From contig JAICXU010000033.1 in assembly GCA_025934595.1 (NCBI GenBank), positions 1-11,992 of the forward strand: 11,992 bases of DNA, read 5' to 3'. Shown here one piece after another: positions 1 to 6,429 of the stretch; position 1 is the first letter of the stretch; each line of letters starts with the position of its first letter. This DNA is from Polyangiaceae bacterium. Lineage in GTDB: Bacteria > Myxococcota_A > Polyangia > Polyangiales > Polyangiaceae. The position numbers and the translations under genes were made by a program. A model generated the notes under the pieces. That model saw nothing but the letters and a program-made list of their open reading frames with translations, was not told where the DNA came from and made no database searches.

Positions 1-1661
1 AGCCCGCGATCGGGGATCGTGCCGCCGTTGGTGATCGCGAGACGCGCAGCGCCTTCTCGCGCGCGCAAGCTGCCACTCACGCGATCCCACGTGAGGCGAG
101 GACGGAGCTCGGCGAACTCGTCGGACGGGTAGCGACCCGACAGCATGTCGAGCACACCATGGAATGTGTTCTTGGTGAGCTCGGCATACGGCGCCGCGCG
201 ACGTACGAGCGCGAGCAGCGCAGGCTCCGTCGTCGCGGCGGTGGCCACGATGGCCACGATCTGCTGCGCGAGCACGTCGAGCGGCGCGCGTGGATAAAAA
301 GTGTCTTCGACGAGGCCTTGCGTCATGCGCGCGACGGCGGTGGCGCATGCGAGCAAATCACCGCGATGTTTCGGACAGAGAATTCCCTTCGAGATCGCGC
401 CGACCGAGTGTCCGCCGCGACCGACGCGCTGCATGCCGGACGCGATCGAAGGCGGCGCCTCGATCTGCACGACGAGATCGACCGCGCCCATGTCGATGCC
501 GAGCTCGAGCGACGACGTGGCCACGATGCACGGCAAATCGCCCGATTTCAGGCGATCTTCGACGATGATTCGCTTCTCGCGCGCGACCGACCCGTGATGC
601 GCGAGCGCGATCTCTTCTCCCGCGAGCTCGTTCAATGCGCCCGCGAGCCGCTCCGCGAGACGGCGACTGTTCACGAAGATCATCGTCGAGCGATGCGCGC
701 GCACGAGCTCGACGAGCCTCTCGTGAAGGAGCGGCCAGATCGATCGACGCTCGCCTCCCCCTGCCGCCGGCCCCGACGACGTCGGCAGAACTTCGCCGAG
801 GCGCGCCATGTCGATGTCGGGGACCTCGACCTTGAGCTCGAGCCGTTTCTTGTCGCCGGCGTCGACGATCGTGACGGGCCGCGGCGCGCCTTTGTCGTAT
901 CCACCGAGCAGACGCGCGATCTCGTCGAGCGGCCGTTGGGTGGCGGAGAGACCGAGACGCTGCAGCGGCTTCTTTTTGGCTTTGCGAAGCGCCTCGAGCC
1001 GCTCGATGGACAAGAAGAGATGCGCGCCGCGCTTCGTGGCCGCGATCTGGTGGATCTCGTCGATGATGACGGTCTCGACGCCCCCGAGCATCGAACGTGC
1101 GTTCGACGTGAGGATCAAATAGAGCGACTCCGGCGTCGTGATGAGGATGTCCGGCGGATGACGCTGCATGCGCGCGCGCTCGCTCGCCGGCGTGTCACCC
1201 GTGCGGATCGCGATCGTCGGAGGCGTGAGCGCGATGCCTTCGCGCTTCGCCGTTTCCAAAATCCCGGCGAGAGGTGCGCGCAGATTTTTTTCGACATCGA
1301 CCGCCAGCGCCTTGAGCGGCGAGATGTAGAGGACCTTGACGCTCTCCTTTTCGTCTCCGTCTTTTGCTCTTTCCCGTTCCTTCGGGCGCACGCGCGCGGG
1401 TGCTTGCACGAGCTGATCGATGGCAGAAAGAAACGCCGCGAGCGTCTTGCCGGAGCCGGTGGGCGCCAAAATCAGCGACGATTCGCCCGCGGCGACGTGA
1501 GGCCACGCCGCAGATTGCACGCGCGTCGGTGATCCGAGCGCAGTCTCGAACCATGTGCGTACGGCAGGATGGAACGTCGAGAACGGATGGCGCTTCGGTG
1601 CACGTGCACTCGTGGCGCGTCCGGAATTCGAGACCCGTGTTTTCTTTTTCTCGCGGCGCAC
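1..1661 (-). CDS. lhr: Lhr-family DEAD/DEAH-box ATP-dependent helicase, N-terminal part (3' end off window)
   Basis: The frame stays open to the left edge, so only the first 553 residues are visible; full Lhr proteins are usually about 1,500 residues (family knowledge). Numbered from the GTG at 1661: Q-motif region PTRVQ 45-49, Walker A APTGSGKT 66-73, DEIH Walker B 201-204, SAT 239-241, and the motif VI form QRVGRGGH 411-418 that is characteristic of Lhr. The last visible segment, with RYPSDEFAELRPRLTWDRV and NGGTIPDRG, matches the region just after RecA domain 2 in Lhr. Lhr proteins are 3'-5' SF2 helicases acting on DNA or RNA:DNA hybrids, generally linked to repair. The opening, with FHPAVRTWFE, resembles long Lhr rather than the shorter ligase-associated DEXH helicase. 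The GTG is the only conventional start between an in-frame TAG near 1697 and the helicase core, and no good ribosome binding site precedes it. It lies 144 bases after fmt on the same strand. Confidence 0.9.
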   Translation of the reverse strand, partial: MRREKKKTRVSNSGRATSARAPKRHPFSTFHPAVRTWFETALGSPTRVQSAAWPHVAAGESSLILAPTGSGKTLAAFLSAIDQLVQAPARVRPKERERAKDGDEKESVKVLYISPLKALAVDVEKNLRAPLAGILETAKREGIALTPPTIAIRTGDTPASERARMQRHPPDILITTPESLYLILTSNARSMLGGVETVIIDEIHQIAATKRGAHLFLSIERLEALRKAKKKPLQRLGLSATQRPLDEIARLLGGYDKGAPRPVTIVDAGDKKRLELKVEVPDIDMARLGEVLPTSSGPAAGGGERRSIWPLLHERLVELVRAHRSTMIFVNSRRLAERLAGALNELAGEEIALAHHGSVAREKRIIVEDRLKSGDLPCIVATSSLELGIDMGAVDLVVQIEAPPSIASGMQRVGRGGHSVGAISKGILCPKHRGDLLACATAVARMTQGLVEDTFYPRAPLDVLAQQIVAIVATAATTEPALLALVRRAAPYAELTKNTFHGVLDMLSGRYPSDEFAELRPRLTWDRVSGSLRAREGAARLAITNGGTIPDRG

Positions 1662-1805
1662 GAGGGTATGAAGCGTGCGCGTTTTTCTCGGTCCGCGCTA
1701 GCGAAGACCGGCGCGCGCGTGAACGTTGCTCCCACACCGAGATCAGTCTCCCGGAGCGCTTGACAAGATCGGCCCTTCTGGACCAGGCGCGCGTCGGGCG
1801 TTACG

Positions 1806-2762
1806 TCAGCCGCCGAGGACCTCGCCGGCCGCGACGCCGCGTCCGAGATGCCACTCGTTCGCCGCAATCGCCTTTTTGCCTTCGAGTTGCACGCGACCGA
1901 GCTCGAGCACGCCGCTGCCGCACGCGACGAGGACGCGGACCTTGTCGGCAAAGACGACGACGCCGGGATCGGCTTGTTTTTGGCTCGATCCGTCGATCTC
2001 CGTAGGAATGCGTGTAGAATGCACTTTTACGATCTTGCCGCGGGCGCGGGTGAACGCGCCGGGCCACGGGCTCATGCCGCGAACGTGATCGTGCACTTCC
2101 TTCGCGCTCTTCTTCCAATCGATCGCGCCGTCTTCTTTCTTCAGAATCGGCGCGAGCGTCATGTTCGCTTCGTTTTGTTTTTCCGGAACGTAGGCTCCGG
2201 ACAGCACCATCGGAATGCTGGCCGTCACCGCCTTCGCCCCCAAGCGCGCGATGCGCTCACCGAGCTCGCCCGCCGTCTCCTCGGGACCGATCTCGATTTC
2301 GAACTTTTCGAGCATGTCGCCCGTGTCCATGCCCGCGTCCATTTGCATGAGCGTGATGCCGGTCTTCGTCTCACCGCGCACGACGGCCCAGGTGATGGGC
2401 GCGGCGCCGCGATACTTCGGCAAGAGCGACGCATGCAGGTTGATGCAACCGAGCCTGGGCGCGTCGAGCGCTTCTTGCGGAAGGATCCGACCATAAGCGA
2501 TCACGACCGCGAGATCGGCGTTTTTTTCCCGGAGCCACTGCGCGAAGTCGCCAGTGCGAAGCTTCGTCGGTTGATGCACGAGGATGCCGAGCTCCTCGGC
2601 GCGACGCTTCACCGGCGGTGCCGTGAGCTCGAGCCCGCGACCGACTCTGCGATCGGGTTGGCAGACGGCGGCGACGACGTCGGTCTCTTGCGCGAGCGCT
2701 TCGAGCGCCGGCACGGAGAGCTCCGGCGTGCCGAAAAAGACGCTGCGAGCGCGGCCGCTCAA
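1806..2762 (-). CDS. fmt: Methionyl-tRNA formyltransferase
   Basis: This cytoplasmic enzyme formylates Met-tRNA(fMet) with 10-formyl-tetrahydrofolate before translation initiation. It has 318 residues, normal for Fmt (315-320). Visible motifs are the N-terminal FFGTPELSVPALEAL (9-23) and the catalytic block NLHASLLPKYRGAAPI (108-123), giving N108 and H110. The following MDAGMDTGDML supplies D146. These align with E. coli N106, H108 and D144 at a constant offset of two. The C-terminal tRNA-binding OB-like domain (about 205-310) is present. The start is TTG: no ATG or GTG lies upstream of the conserved FFGTPE, and the preceding gene's TAG ends one base before it. Possible Shine-Dalgarno elements are GGAA and GAGG, 6 and 12 bases upstream. 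Fmt is usually paired with def; here it closes a lipoprotein operon instead, so translation probably depends on coupling. Confidence 0.96.
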   Translation of the reverse strand: MSGRARSVFFGTPELSVPALEALAQETDVVAAVCQPDRRVGRGLELTAPPVKRRAEELGILVHQPTKLRTGDFAQWLREKNADLAVVIAYGRILPQEALDAPRLGCINLHASLLPKYRGAAPITWAVVRGETKTGITLMQMDAGMDTGDMLEKFEIEIGPEETAGELGERIARLGAKAVTASIPMVLSGAYVPEKQNEANMTLAPILKKEDGAIDWKKSAKEVHDHVRGMSPWPGAFTRARGKIVKVHSTRIPTEIDGSSQKQADPGVVVFADKVRVLVACGSGVLELGRVQLEGKKAIAANEWHLGRGVAAGEVLGG

Positions 2763-2763
2763 A

Positions 2764-3594
2764 CTATTTTCCGACCTCGATTTCGACGGCGGGCGAGCTC
2801 ACTTCTTTGTCGACGCCCTCGTTCACGTTCACGAGCGGCGTGACGACGTGCACTTTGTATTTTCCCTTCGCGAGCGGACCGGCGGGCGTGCGCGGATAGC
2901 CCATCTCCGGCGGCGTGCCGCGCACTTTGTCCGGCGCCCACTTCATTTTCACGGCGTCCCATCCGATTTGCGCGTGCGCGCTTCCGTTCGGCACGAGCTT
3001 GATCTGCGCCATCGATTGCGAAGTCGCCGCGCGCTCGGCGATGTCCGACGGCAAAGGCGGCGGCGCTTTCGACGGCACATCGACGCGCGTGCCTTTCTTG
3101 TCGTACGCCTCGGTGGAAAATCGCGCGGTGGGATCGAGCACGAAATCGAGCACGACGTTGTCTTTGCTTTTGTTCGTGAACGTGACGACGAGATCGACGT
3201 GACCGCCCGGCGCGACCTTCGCCGCGCTCGACGTGAGCTTCACGTCGACGATGTTTTTCAGGTCTTTCACTTTGTCGTCTTGCTTCGCGAGCTCGCAAGC
3301 GCTCTGTCCGAGCACTTGCGTGAGATCGAGATCGAATCCGGTGCACACCGACGCGGACTTCGCTTTCGGATCGCCCTCCGCGGCGGCGCCCCCGTCCGCG
3401 CCGGCGCTCGACCCGGATGCGTTCGAAGAGTCCGCAGGCGTCTCGGACGAGGACGTCTCGGAGGAAGCCGGCTCGTTCGCGTCCTTTTTCGCACCGCCGC
3501 AGCCCGCCGCGACGAGACCGATCGCGGCGATCAGCGCGCAGGCTTGTCGCGCGTCCAGCTTGGCTACGTAACCCAACCCCTTTATTTCAAGCAT
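2764..3594 (-). CDS. Lipoprotein with Ser/Ala/Gly linker and beta-sandwich-like C-terminal domain
   Basis: The chosen ATG at 3594 gives 276 residues. The frame is open further upstream, but only this start puts a signal sequence near the N-terminus: hydrophobic segment 19-31 and lipobox AAGC with C32. Residues 33-80 are a low-complexity Ser/Ala/Glu/Gly linker, typical of proteins held away from the membrane. C84 and C100 could form a disulfide. From about 115 to 275 the chain looks all-beta, with DLVVTFTNKSKDNVVLDF resembling BsuPI-like/intracellular proteinase inhibitor or Ig-like sandwiches; this likeness is inferred by eye. A Pro/Ala-rich loop lies near 175-190. The start overlaps the previous gene's stop by 13 bases and is preceded by GGGAAG, suggesting translational coupling. 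The stop sits one base before fmt. Likely location is the periplasmic face of a membrane; function is unknown. Confidence 0.72.
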   Translation of the reverse strand: MLEIKGLGYVAKLDARQACALIAAIGLVAAGCGGAKKDANEPASSETSSSETPADSSNASGSSAGADGGAAAEGDPKAKSASVCTGFDLDLTQVLGQSACELAKQDDKVKDLKNIVDVKLTSSAAKVAPGGHVDLVVTFTNKSKDNVVLDFVLDPTARFSTEAYDKKGTRVDVPSKAPPPLPSDIAERAATSQSMAQIKLVPNGSAHAQIGWDAVKMKWAPDKVRGTPPEMGYPRTPAGPLAKGKYKVHVVTPLVNVNEGVDKEVSSPAVEIEVGK

Positions 3595-4178
3595 GCTTCC
3601 CACGCGTCCTTGCTCGTTGCGGACATGCCGCATTTGTATTGCGCTCGTGTCGTGCTCTTCACGCATTCGGTCTGCATGCCGCCGAAGTTCGGATCGCCCG
3701 CAGCTTGGGCCTTCAGCTGCGACATCATGCTCGGGTCGGTCATTCCCATGCTCGCGCCGAGGAGCTCGATGCCCTTGTTCGAGAGCTGCTGACATTCGGC
3801 GGCCGAGAGCTCACCTTTCGCGCCTTTGCCTTTGCCCTTGCCCCTCTTGCCTTTGCCTTTTCCTTTCGGATCCGAATCGGTCGTGTCCGGTGTGGGAGCC
3901 GGCGTCGGCGTCGCGCCTGCCCCTGCGCTCGGATCGGCCATCGACAATCCCGCGGACGGATCCGCCGAGGACGACGAGTCGTTCGTCGATGCGGCGGTGG
4001 TCGTGGGCGTCGCTCCGCTCGACGAGCTCGAGCCGCTTGGATCCATCGGCTCTTCGGCCGGCAGCGGATTCGGCTTCTGACTTCCGCCGCATCCGACGGC
4101 GAAGATCACAAGGGCCACGAGCGCCCCCGCTCGTGCGCGTCTTGATTCGGCGAGGGCGGCGAAACCGAGCTTCGGCAT
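3582..4178 (-). CDS. Four-cysteine lipoprotein with Gly-Lys repeat linker
   Basis: This 198-residue protein has a lipoprotein signal: basic N-terminus, hydrophobic segment 18-28 and lipobox AVGC with C30. Residues 31-104 are a Ser/Thr/Pro/Ala-rich linker, followed by the basic repeat KGKGKGKRGKGKGKGAKG at 105-122. A compact C-terminal domain (about 123-198) carries four cysteines: C129, C172, C183 and C196. The pattern SAAEC ... C-x10-C-x12-C ending in WEACL matches the next gene upstream (4198-4512) with identical last two spacings, so the two are tandem paralogues. Even cysteine number and secretion suggest two disulfides in the periplasm. The ATG at 4178 is preceded by AGGTAAG, 9 bases away; the upstream gene ends 19 bases before it. 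I do not recognise a named family. The basic repeat may bind an anionic polymer such as peptidoglycan, LPS or nucleic acid, but that is inference. Confidence 0.75.
   Translation of the reverse strand: MPKLGFAALAESRRARAGALVALVIFAVGCGGSQKPNPLPAEEPMDPSGSSSSSGATPTTTAASTNDSSSSADPSAGLSMADPSAGAGATPTPAPTPDTTDSDPKGKGKGKRGKGKGKGAKGELSAAECQQLSNKGIELLGASMGMTDPSMMSQLKAQAAGDPNFGGMQTECVKSTTRAQYKCGMSATSKDAWEACLK
3814..3868. repeat. Low-complexity hexamer-like repeat encoding the Gly-Lys linker
   Basis: This stretch consists of near-repeats of six bases (plus-strand reading ctttgc or ccttgc with small variations). It encodes the Gly-Lys linker of the lipoprotein at 3582-4178. Because the unit is a multiple of three, gain or loss of units would change linker length without shifting frame. 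The array is imperfect, which lowers slippage. Confidence 0.6.
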
Positions 4179-4197
4179 GGGCGAAGCTTACCTAAAA

Positions 4198-4512
4198 TCA
4201 ATCGAGGCAAGCTTCCCAATCGTTCGCGGTCGGAGCGTGCATGGCGCAATCGAGCTCCTTGCGCGTCACCTCGCGTTCGCAGCGCGCGCGCGTCGAGGCG
4301 TACGAAGCGCTCGCGCGGCGCTCTGCTTTTTGCTCCGCGATCACGGATTCGGCTTGTTTTGGCGGCAAATGCGACAATTCTTGCGCCGGTGTCATCGACA
4401 GATCGAGGTAGCGATCGAGCATCGTCTCGCACTCGGCCGGGGAGACCTTCTTGCTGCACGCGAGCAGAAGCGTCAGCGGCGCGAAGATCAAGAGCGCGGC
4501 TCCTCGCTTCAC
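4198..4512 (-). CDS. Small four-cysteine lipoprotein, paralogue of the neighbouring gene
   Basis: This 104-residue protein has a signal segment at 5-18 and lipobox LLAC with C19 followed by S20, a residue compatible with outer-membrane sorting in Gram-negatives. The mature part carries C28 in SPAEC, then a helical charged stretch (45-75), and C78, C89 and C102 in the closing WEACLD. Spacing C-x10-C-x12-C and the residues TR..., M-x-A and WEACL are shared with the lipoprotein at 3582-4178, so the family core is about 75 residues without a linker. The start is GTG, whose last two bases form the TGA stop of the preceding gene (GTGA overlap), a strong sign of coupled translation. Domain function is unknown. 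The four cysteines may form two disulfides; a metal site is less likely. Confidence 0.8.
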   Translation of the reverse strand: MKRGAALLIFAPLTLLLACSKKVSPAECETMLDRYLDLSMTPAQELSHLPPKQAESVIAEQKAERRASASYASTRARCEREVTRKELDCAMHAPTANDWEACLD

Positions 4513-5132
4513 GCGTGCGCCATGAACGGTGCGAGCGCGAACGCGAACTGGAGCGCCACCATGCGCTTTCCTTTCACGGCGACGAGCGACTCCGCGAGCG
4601 CCTCTTCGGGCAAGAGCGATCCGGCGAGCATCTTGTCGAAGACGTCGTTCGACGCCTCGACGACTACGTCGGCATCACGCTCGAAATCGACCTTCGCGGC
4701 GCGACCTCCGAATGCGGTGGCGCGAAGACGAGCCGGGCCGCCGGGAAAATCCGGCAACGCCGTTTCGATCGTCCCCGTGACGTGGACAATGCGACGCAGG
4801 ACGCGCGGGTCGGTCAGAATGCTCGCGCCCGTCGGCGAGAACTTCGGAACGTAGCGGCGCAGCGTTGCCCAATCTTCGAGAAACGCGTTCAGGCTATTTT
4901 TCTCGAGCCAAATCGCGACGTGCGCCGGGCCGCTCGACGACGACACCGTGATCTCGCTCCCTCGAATCGACGCGCGGAGCGAATCGCAATCCGGATCGCC
5001 TTCGACGCGCACGGCGACGACGAGCTCGTCCTTGTTCTCGTGTTTCGGGACGAGCTGACGATGCGCTTTCGGAATGACCTCCGTGAAGAGCTCGAGCGGC
5101 GTCGTACCGAGCTTGACGTCGAAAGGCAGCAC
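4509..5132 (-). CDS. SCP2 sterol-binding-like protein (tentative)
   Basis: This 207-residue protein has no signal peptide or membrane segment, so it is probably cytoplasmic. Two stretches read like the alpha/beta pattern of SCP2-type lipid-binding domains. The first is residues 10-90: an early helix with VIPKAHRQL, strands LVVAVRVEG and ITVSSSS, then HVAIWLEKNSLNAFLED. The second is about 135-200: VDFERDADVVVEASNDVFDK, then LLPEEALAESLVAVKG, close to the ADV-x-ASP-x-D ... G-V-x-V-x-G rhythm of SCP2 proteins. I offer this as a resemblance, not a firm family call. The start is GTG at 5132 with AAGGA 9 bases upstream. It is the first gene of the probable five-gene operon ending in fmt and is divergent from serA across a short intergenic region. 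Its overlap with the small lipoprotein gene suggests the two are made together. Confidence 0.7.
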   Translation of the reverse strand: MLPFDVKLGTTPLELFTEVIPKAHRQLVPKHENKDELVVAVRVEGDPDCDSLRASIRGSEITVSSSSGPAHVAIWLEKNSLNAFLEDWATLRRYVPKFSPTGASILTDPRVLRRIVHVTGTIETALPDFPGGPARLRATAFGGRAAKVDFERDADVVVEASNDVFDKMLAGSLLPEEALAESLVAVKGKRMVALQFAFALAPFMAHA

Positions 5133-5175
5133 GCGCGTTGTTCCTTATCACACGATTGCCGACTATGTTTCGGAC
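5133..5175. promoter_or_regulatory. Divergent intergenic region between the lipoprotein operon and serA
   Basis: Only 43 bases separate GTG 5132 (minus) and GTG 5176 (plus), so promoters for both directions must be here or inside the neighbouring genes. The stretch is less G+C-rich than its surroundings. TATGTT at 5164-5169 could be a plus-strand -10 element, but the nearest -35-like TTGTTC (5138-5143) has a 20-base spacer, which is too long. I cannot assign a promoter with confidence. Confidence 0.35.
5142..5146 (-). promoter_or_regulatory. Ribosome binding site deciding the GTG start at 5132
   Basis: The minus strand reads AAGGA here, 9 bases before GTG 5132. It is the clearest Shine-Dalgarno match in the left half of the window and supports this non-ATG start for the SCP2-like gene. 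Confidence 0.6.
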
Positions 5176-6420
5176 GTGGCAGAAATCGCACCCCCGACAT
5201 CCACGTCTCTCCCGAACGAGAAGATGAACGTTCTCCTCCTCGAGAACATCCACACGAGCGCGCACGAGATCTTCGCCTCCGGCGGCGTCACCGTGCACAC
5301 CGTGGCCGGCGCGCTGAAAGAGGCCGAGCTCATCGAACGGATCCGCGACGTCAACGTCATCGGAATCCGCAGCAAAACGCGCCTCACGCAGGCCGTGCTG
5401 AAAGAGGCGAAGCATCTCCTCGCCGTCGGATGCTTTTGCATCGGCACGAACCAAGTCGATCTCGAAGCGGCGAAAAAGCGCGGCGCGGCCGTGTTCAACG
5501 CGCCGTTTTCCAACACGCGCAGCGTCGCGGAAATGGTGCTCGGCGAGATCGTGATGCTCTCGCGTCAGCTCGGCGATCGCAGCCGCGAGATGCACGAAGG
5601 CAAATGGCGCAAGGTCTCGAACGGCTGCTTCGAGGTGCGCGGCAAGACGGTGGGCATCGTCGGCTACGGGCACATAGGCACGCAGGTCGGCGTGCTCGCG
5701 GAAGCGTTCGGCCTCCGCGTCCTTATCTACGACATCGCGACGCGGCTCCCGATCGGCAACGTGCGATCGACGCACACGCTCGAGGAGCTGCTCGGCGCGT
5801 CCGACTTCGTCACGCTCCACGTACCGGCCACGGCGCAGACGAAAGGCATGATCGGCCCGAACGAAATCGCGGCGATGAAGAAGGGCAGCTACTTGATCAA
5901 CGCGAGCCGCGGACAAGTCGTGCAGATCGACGCGCTCGCGAATGGCCTGAAAAATGGGCAGATCAGCGGCGCTGCGCTCGACGTGTATCCCGAAGAGCCC
6001 GAGACGAACTCCGACGGCTTCGTCACCGACGTGCGCGGGCTTCCGAACGTGGTGCTCACGCCTCACATCGGCGGCTCGACCGAGGAGGCGCAAGAAGCGA
6101 TCGGCCGCGAGGTCGCGACGAGCCTTTTGCGATTTTTGACGGGCGGATCGACGGTGGGGGCCGTGAATTTTCCGAACGTCGAGCTGCCGCAAGGGCGCGG
6201 CACCCATCGCGTGCTCAACGTCCACAAGAACGTGCCCGGCGTGCTCCGCGACATCAACAAAATCGTCAGCGATCATTCCGCGAACATCCACAGCCAAGTG
6301 CTCGCGACCGATCCTTCGATCGGCTACCTCATCATGGATTTGGATCAGGACGTCGCCACCGACATTTGCCGCGACATGGCCGCGCTCGGAACGAACATCT
6401 CGACGCGCGTCGTTCGCTAG
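5176..6420 (+). CDS. serA: D-3-phosphoglycerate dehydrogenase with C-terminal ACT domain
   Basis: This enzyme catalyses the NAD-dependent oxidation of 3-phosphoglycerate to 3-phosphohydroxypyruvate, the first step of serine synthesis, in the cytoplasm. It has 414 residues, close to E. coli SerA (410). The Rossmann motif is VGIVGYGHIGTQ with GYGHIG at 163-168. The catalytic triad is R245, E274 and H297, matching E. coli R240, E269 and H292 at a constant offset of five. The substrate-side block GCFCIGTNQVDL and NAPFSNTRSVAE is intact. Residues 342-414 form an ACT domain; H350, N352 and N370 match the E. coli serine-site residues H344, N346 and N364, so feedback inhibition by L-serine is expected. 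I chose GTG 5176 over ATG 5224 because SLPNEK just before MNVLLLENIH aligns with the conserved pre-strand segment of this family. No strong ribosome binding site is visible for either start. Confidence 0.96.
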   Translation: MAEIAPPTSTSLPNEKMNVLLLENIHTSAHEIFASGGVTVHTVAGALKEAELIERIRDVNVIGIRSKTRLTQAVLKEAKHLLAVGCFCIGTNQVDLEAAKKRGAAVFNAPFSNTRSVAEMVLGEIVMLSRQLGDRSREMHEGKWRKVSNGCFEVRGKTVGIVGYGHIGTQVGVLAEAFGLRVLIYDIATRLPIGNVRSTHTLEELLGASDFVTLHVPATAQTKGMIGPNEIAAMKKGSYLINASRGQVVQIDALANGLKNGQISGAALDVYPEEPETNSDGFVTDVRGLPNVVLTPHIGGSTEEAQEAIGREVATSLLRFLTGGSTVGAVNFPNVELPQGRGTHRVLNVHKNVPGVLRDINKIVSDHSANIHSQVLATDPSIGYLIMDLDQDVATDICRDMAALGTNISTRVVR

Positions 6421-6429
6421 CCGCGGAAT

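Noticed and set aside
159..1532. Long plus-strand open frame of 457 codons
   Set aside because: It is antisense to the Lhr helicase, whose motifs are all in order on the minus strand; the translation is Arg/Asp-rich and low in ordered hydrophobic segments, as expected of a high-G+C shadow frame.
1761..1766. Consensus TTGACA -35 box on the plus strand
   Set aside because: No -10 element lies 16-18 bases downstream, and it would drive transcription antisense into fmt.
3595..3795. Upstream extension of the 276-residue lipoprotein
   Set aside because: The extra 67 residues are a shadow of the Cys lipoprotein gene and would bury the lipoprotein signal.
4894..6297. Minus-strand open frame of 467 codons
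   Set aside because: It is the antisense shadow of serA, which has a complete catalytic triad.
6401..6412. CGACGCGCGTCG palindrome at the end of serA as a terminator
   Set aside because: It has no T-tract and no loop, and it encodes normal SerA residues; chance palindromes of this kind are common in high-G+C DNA.
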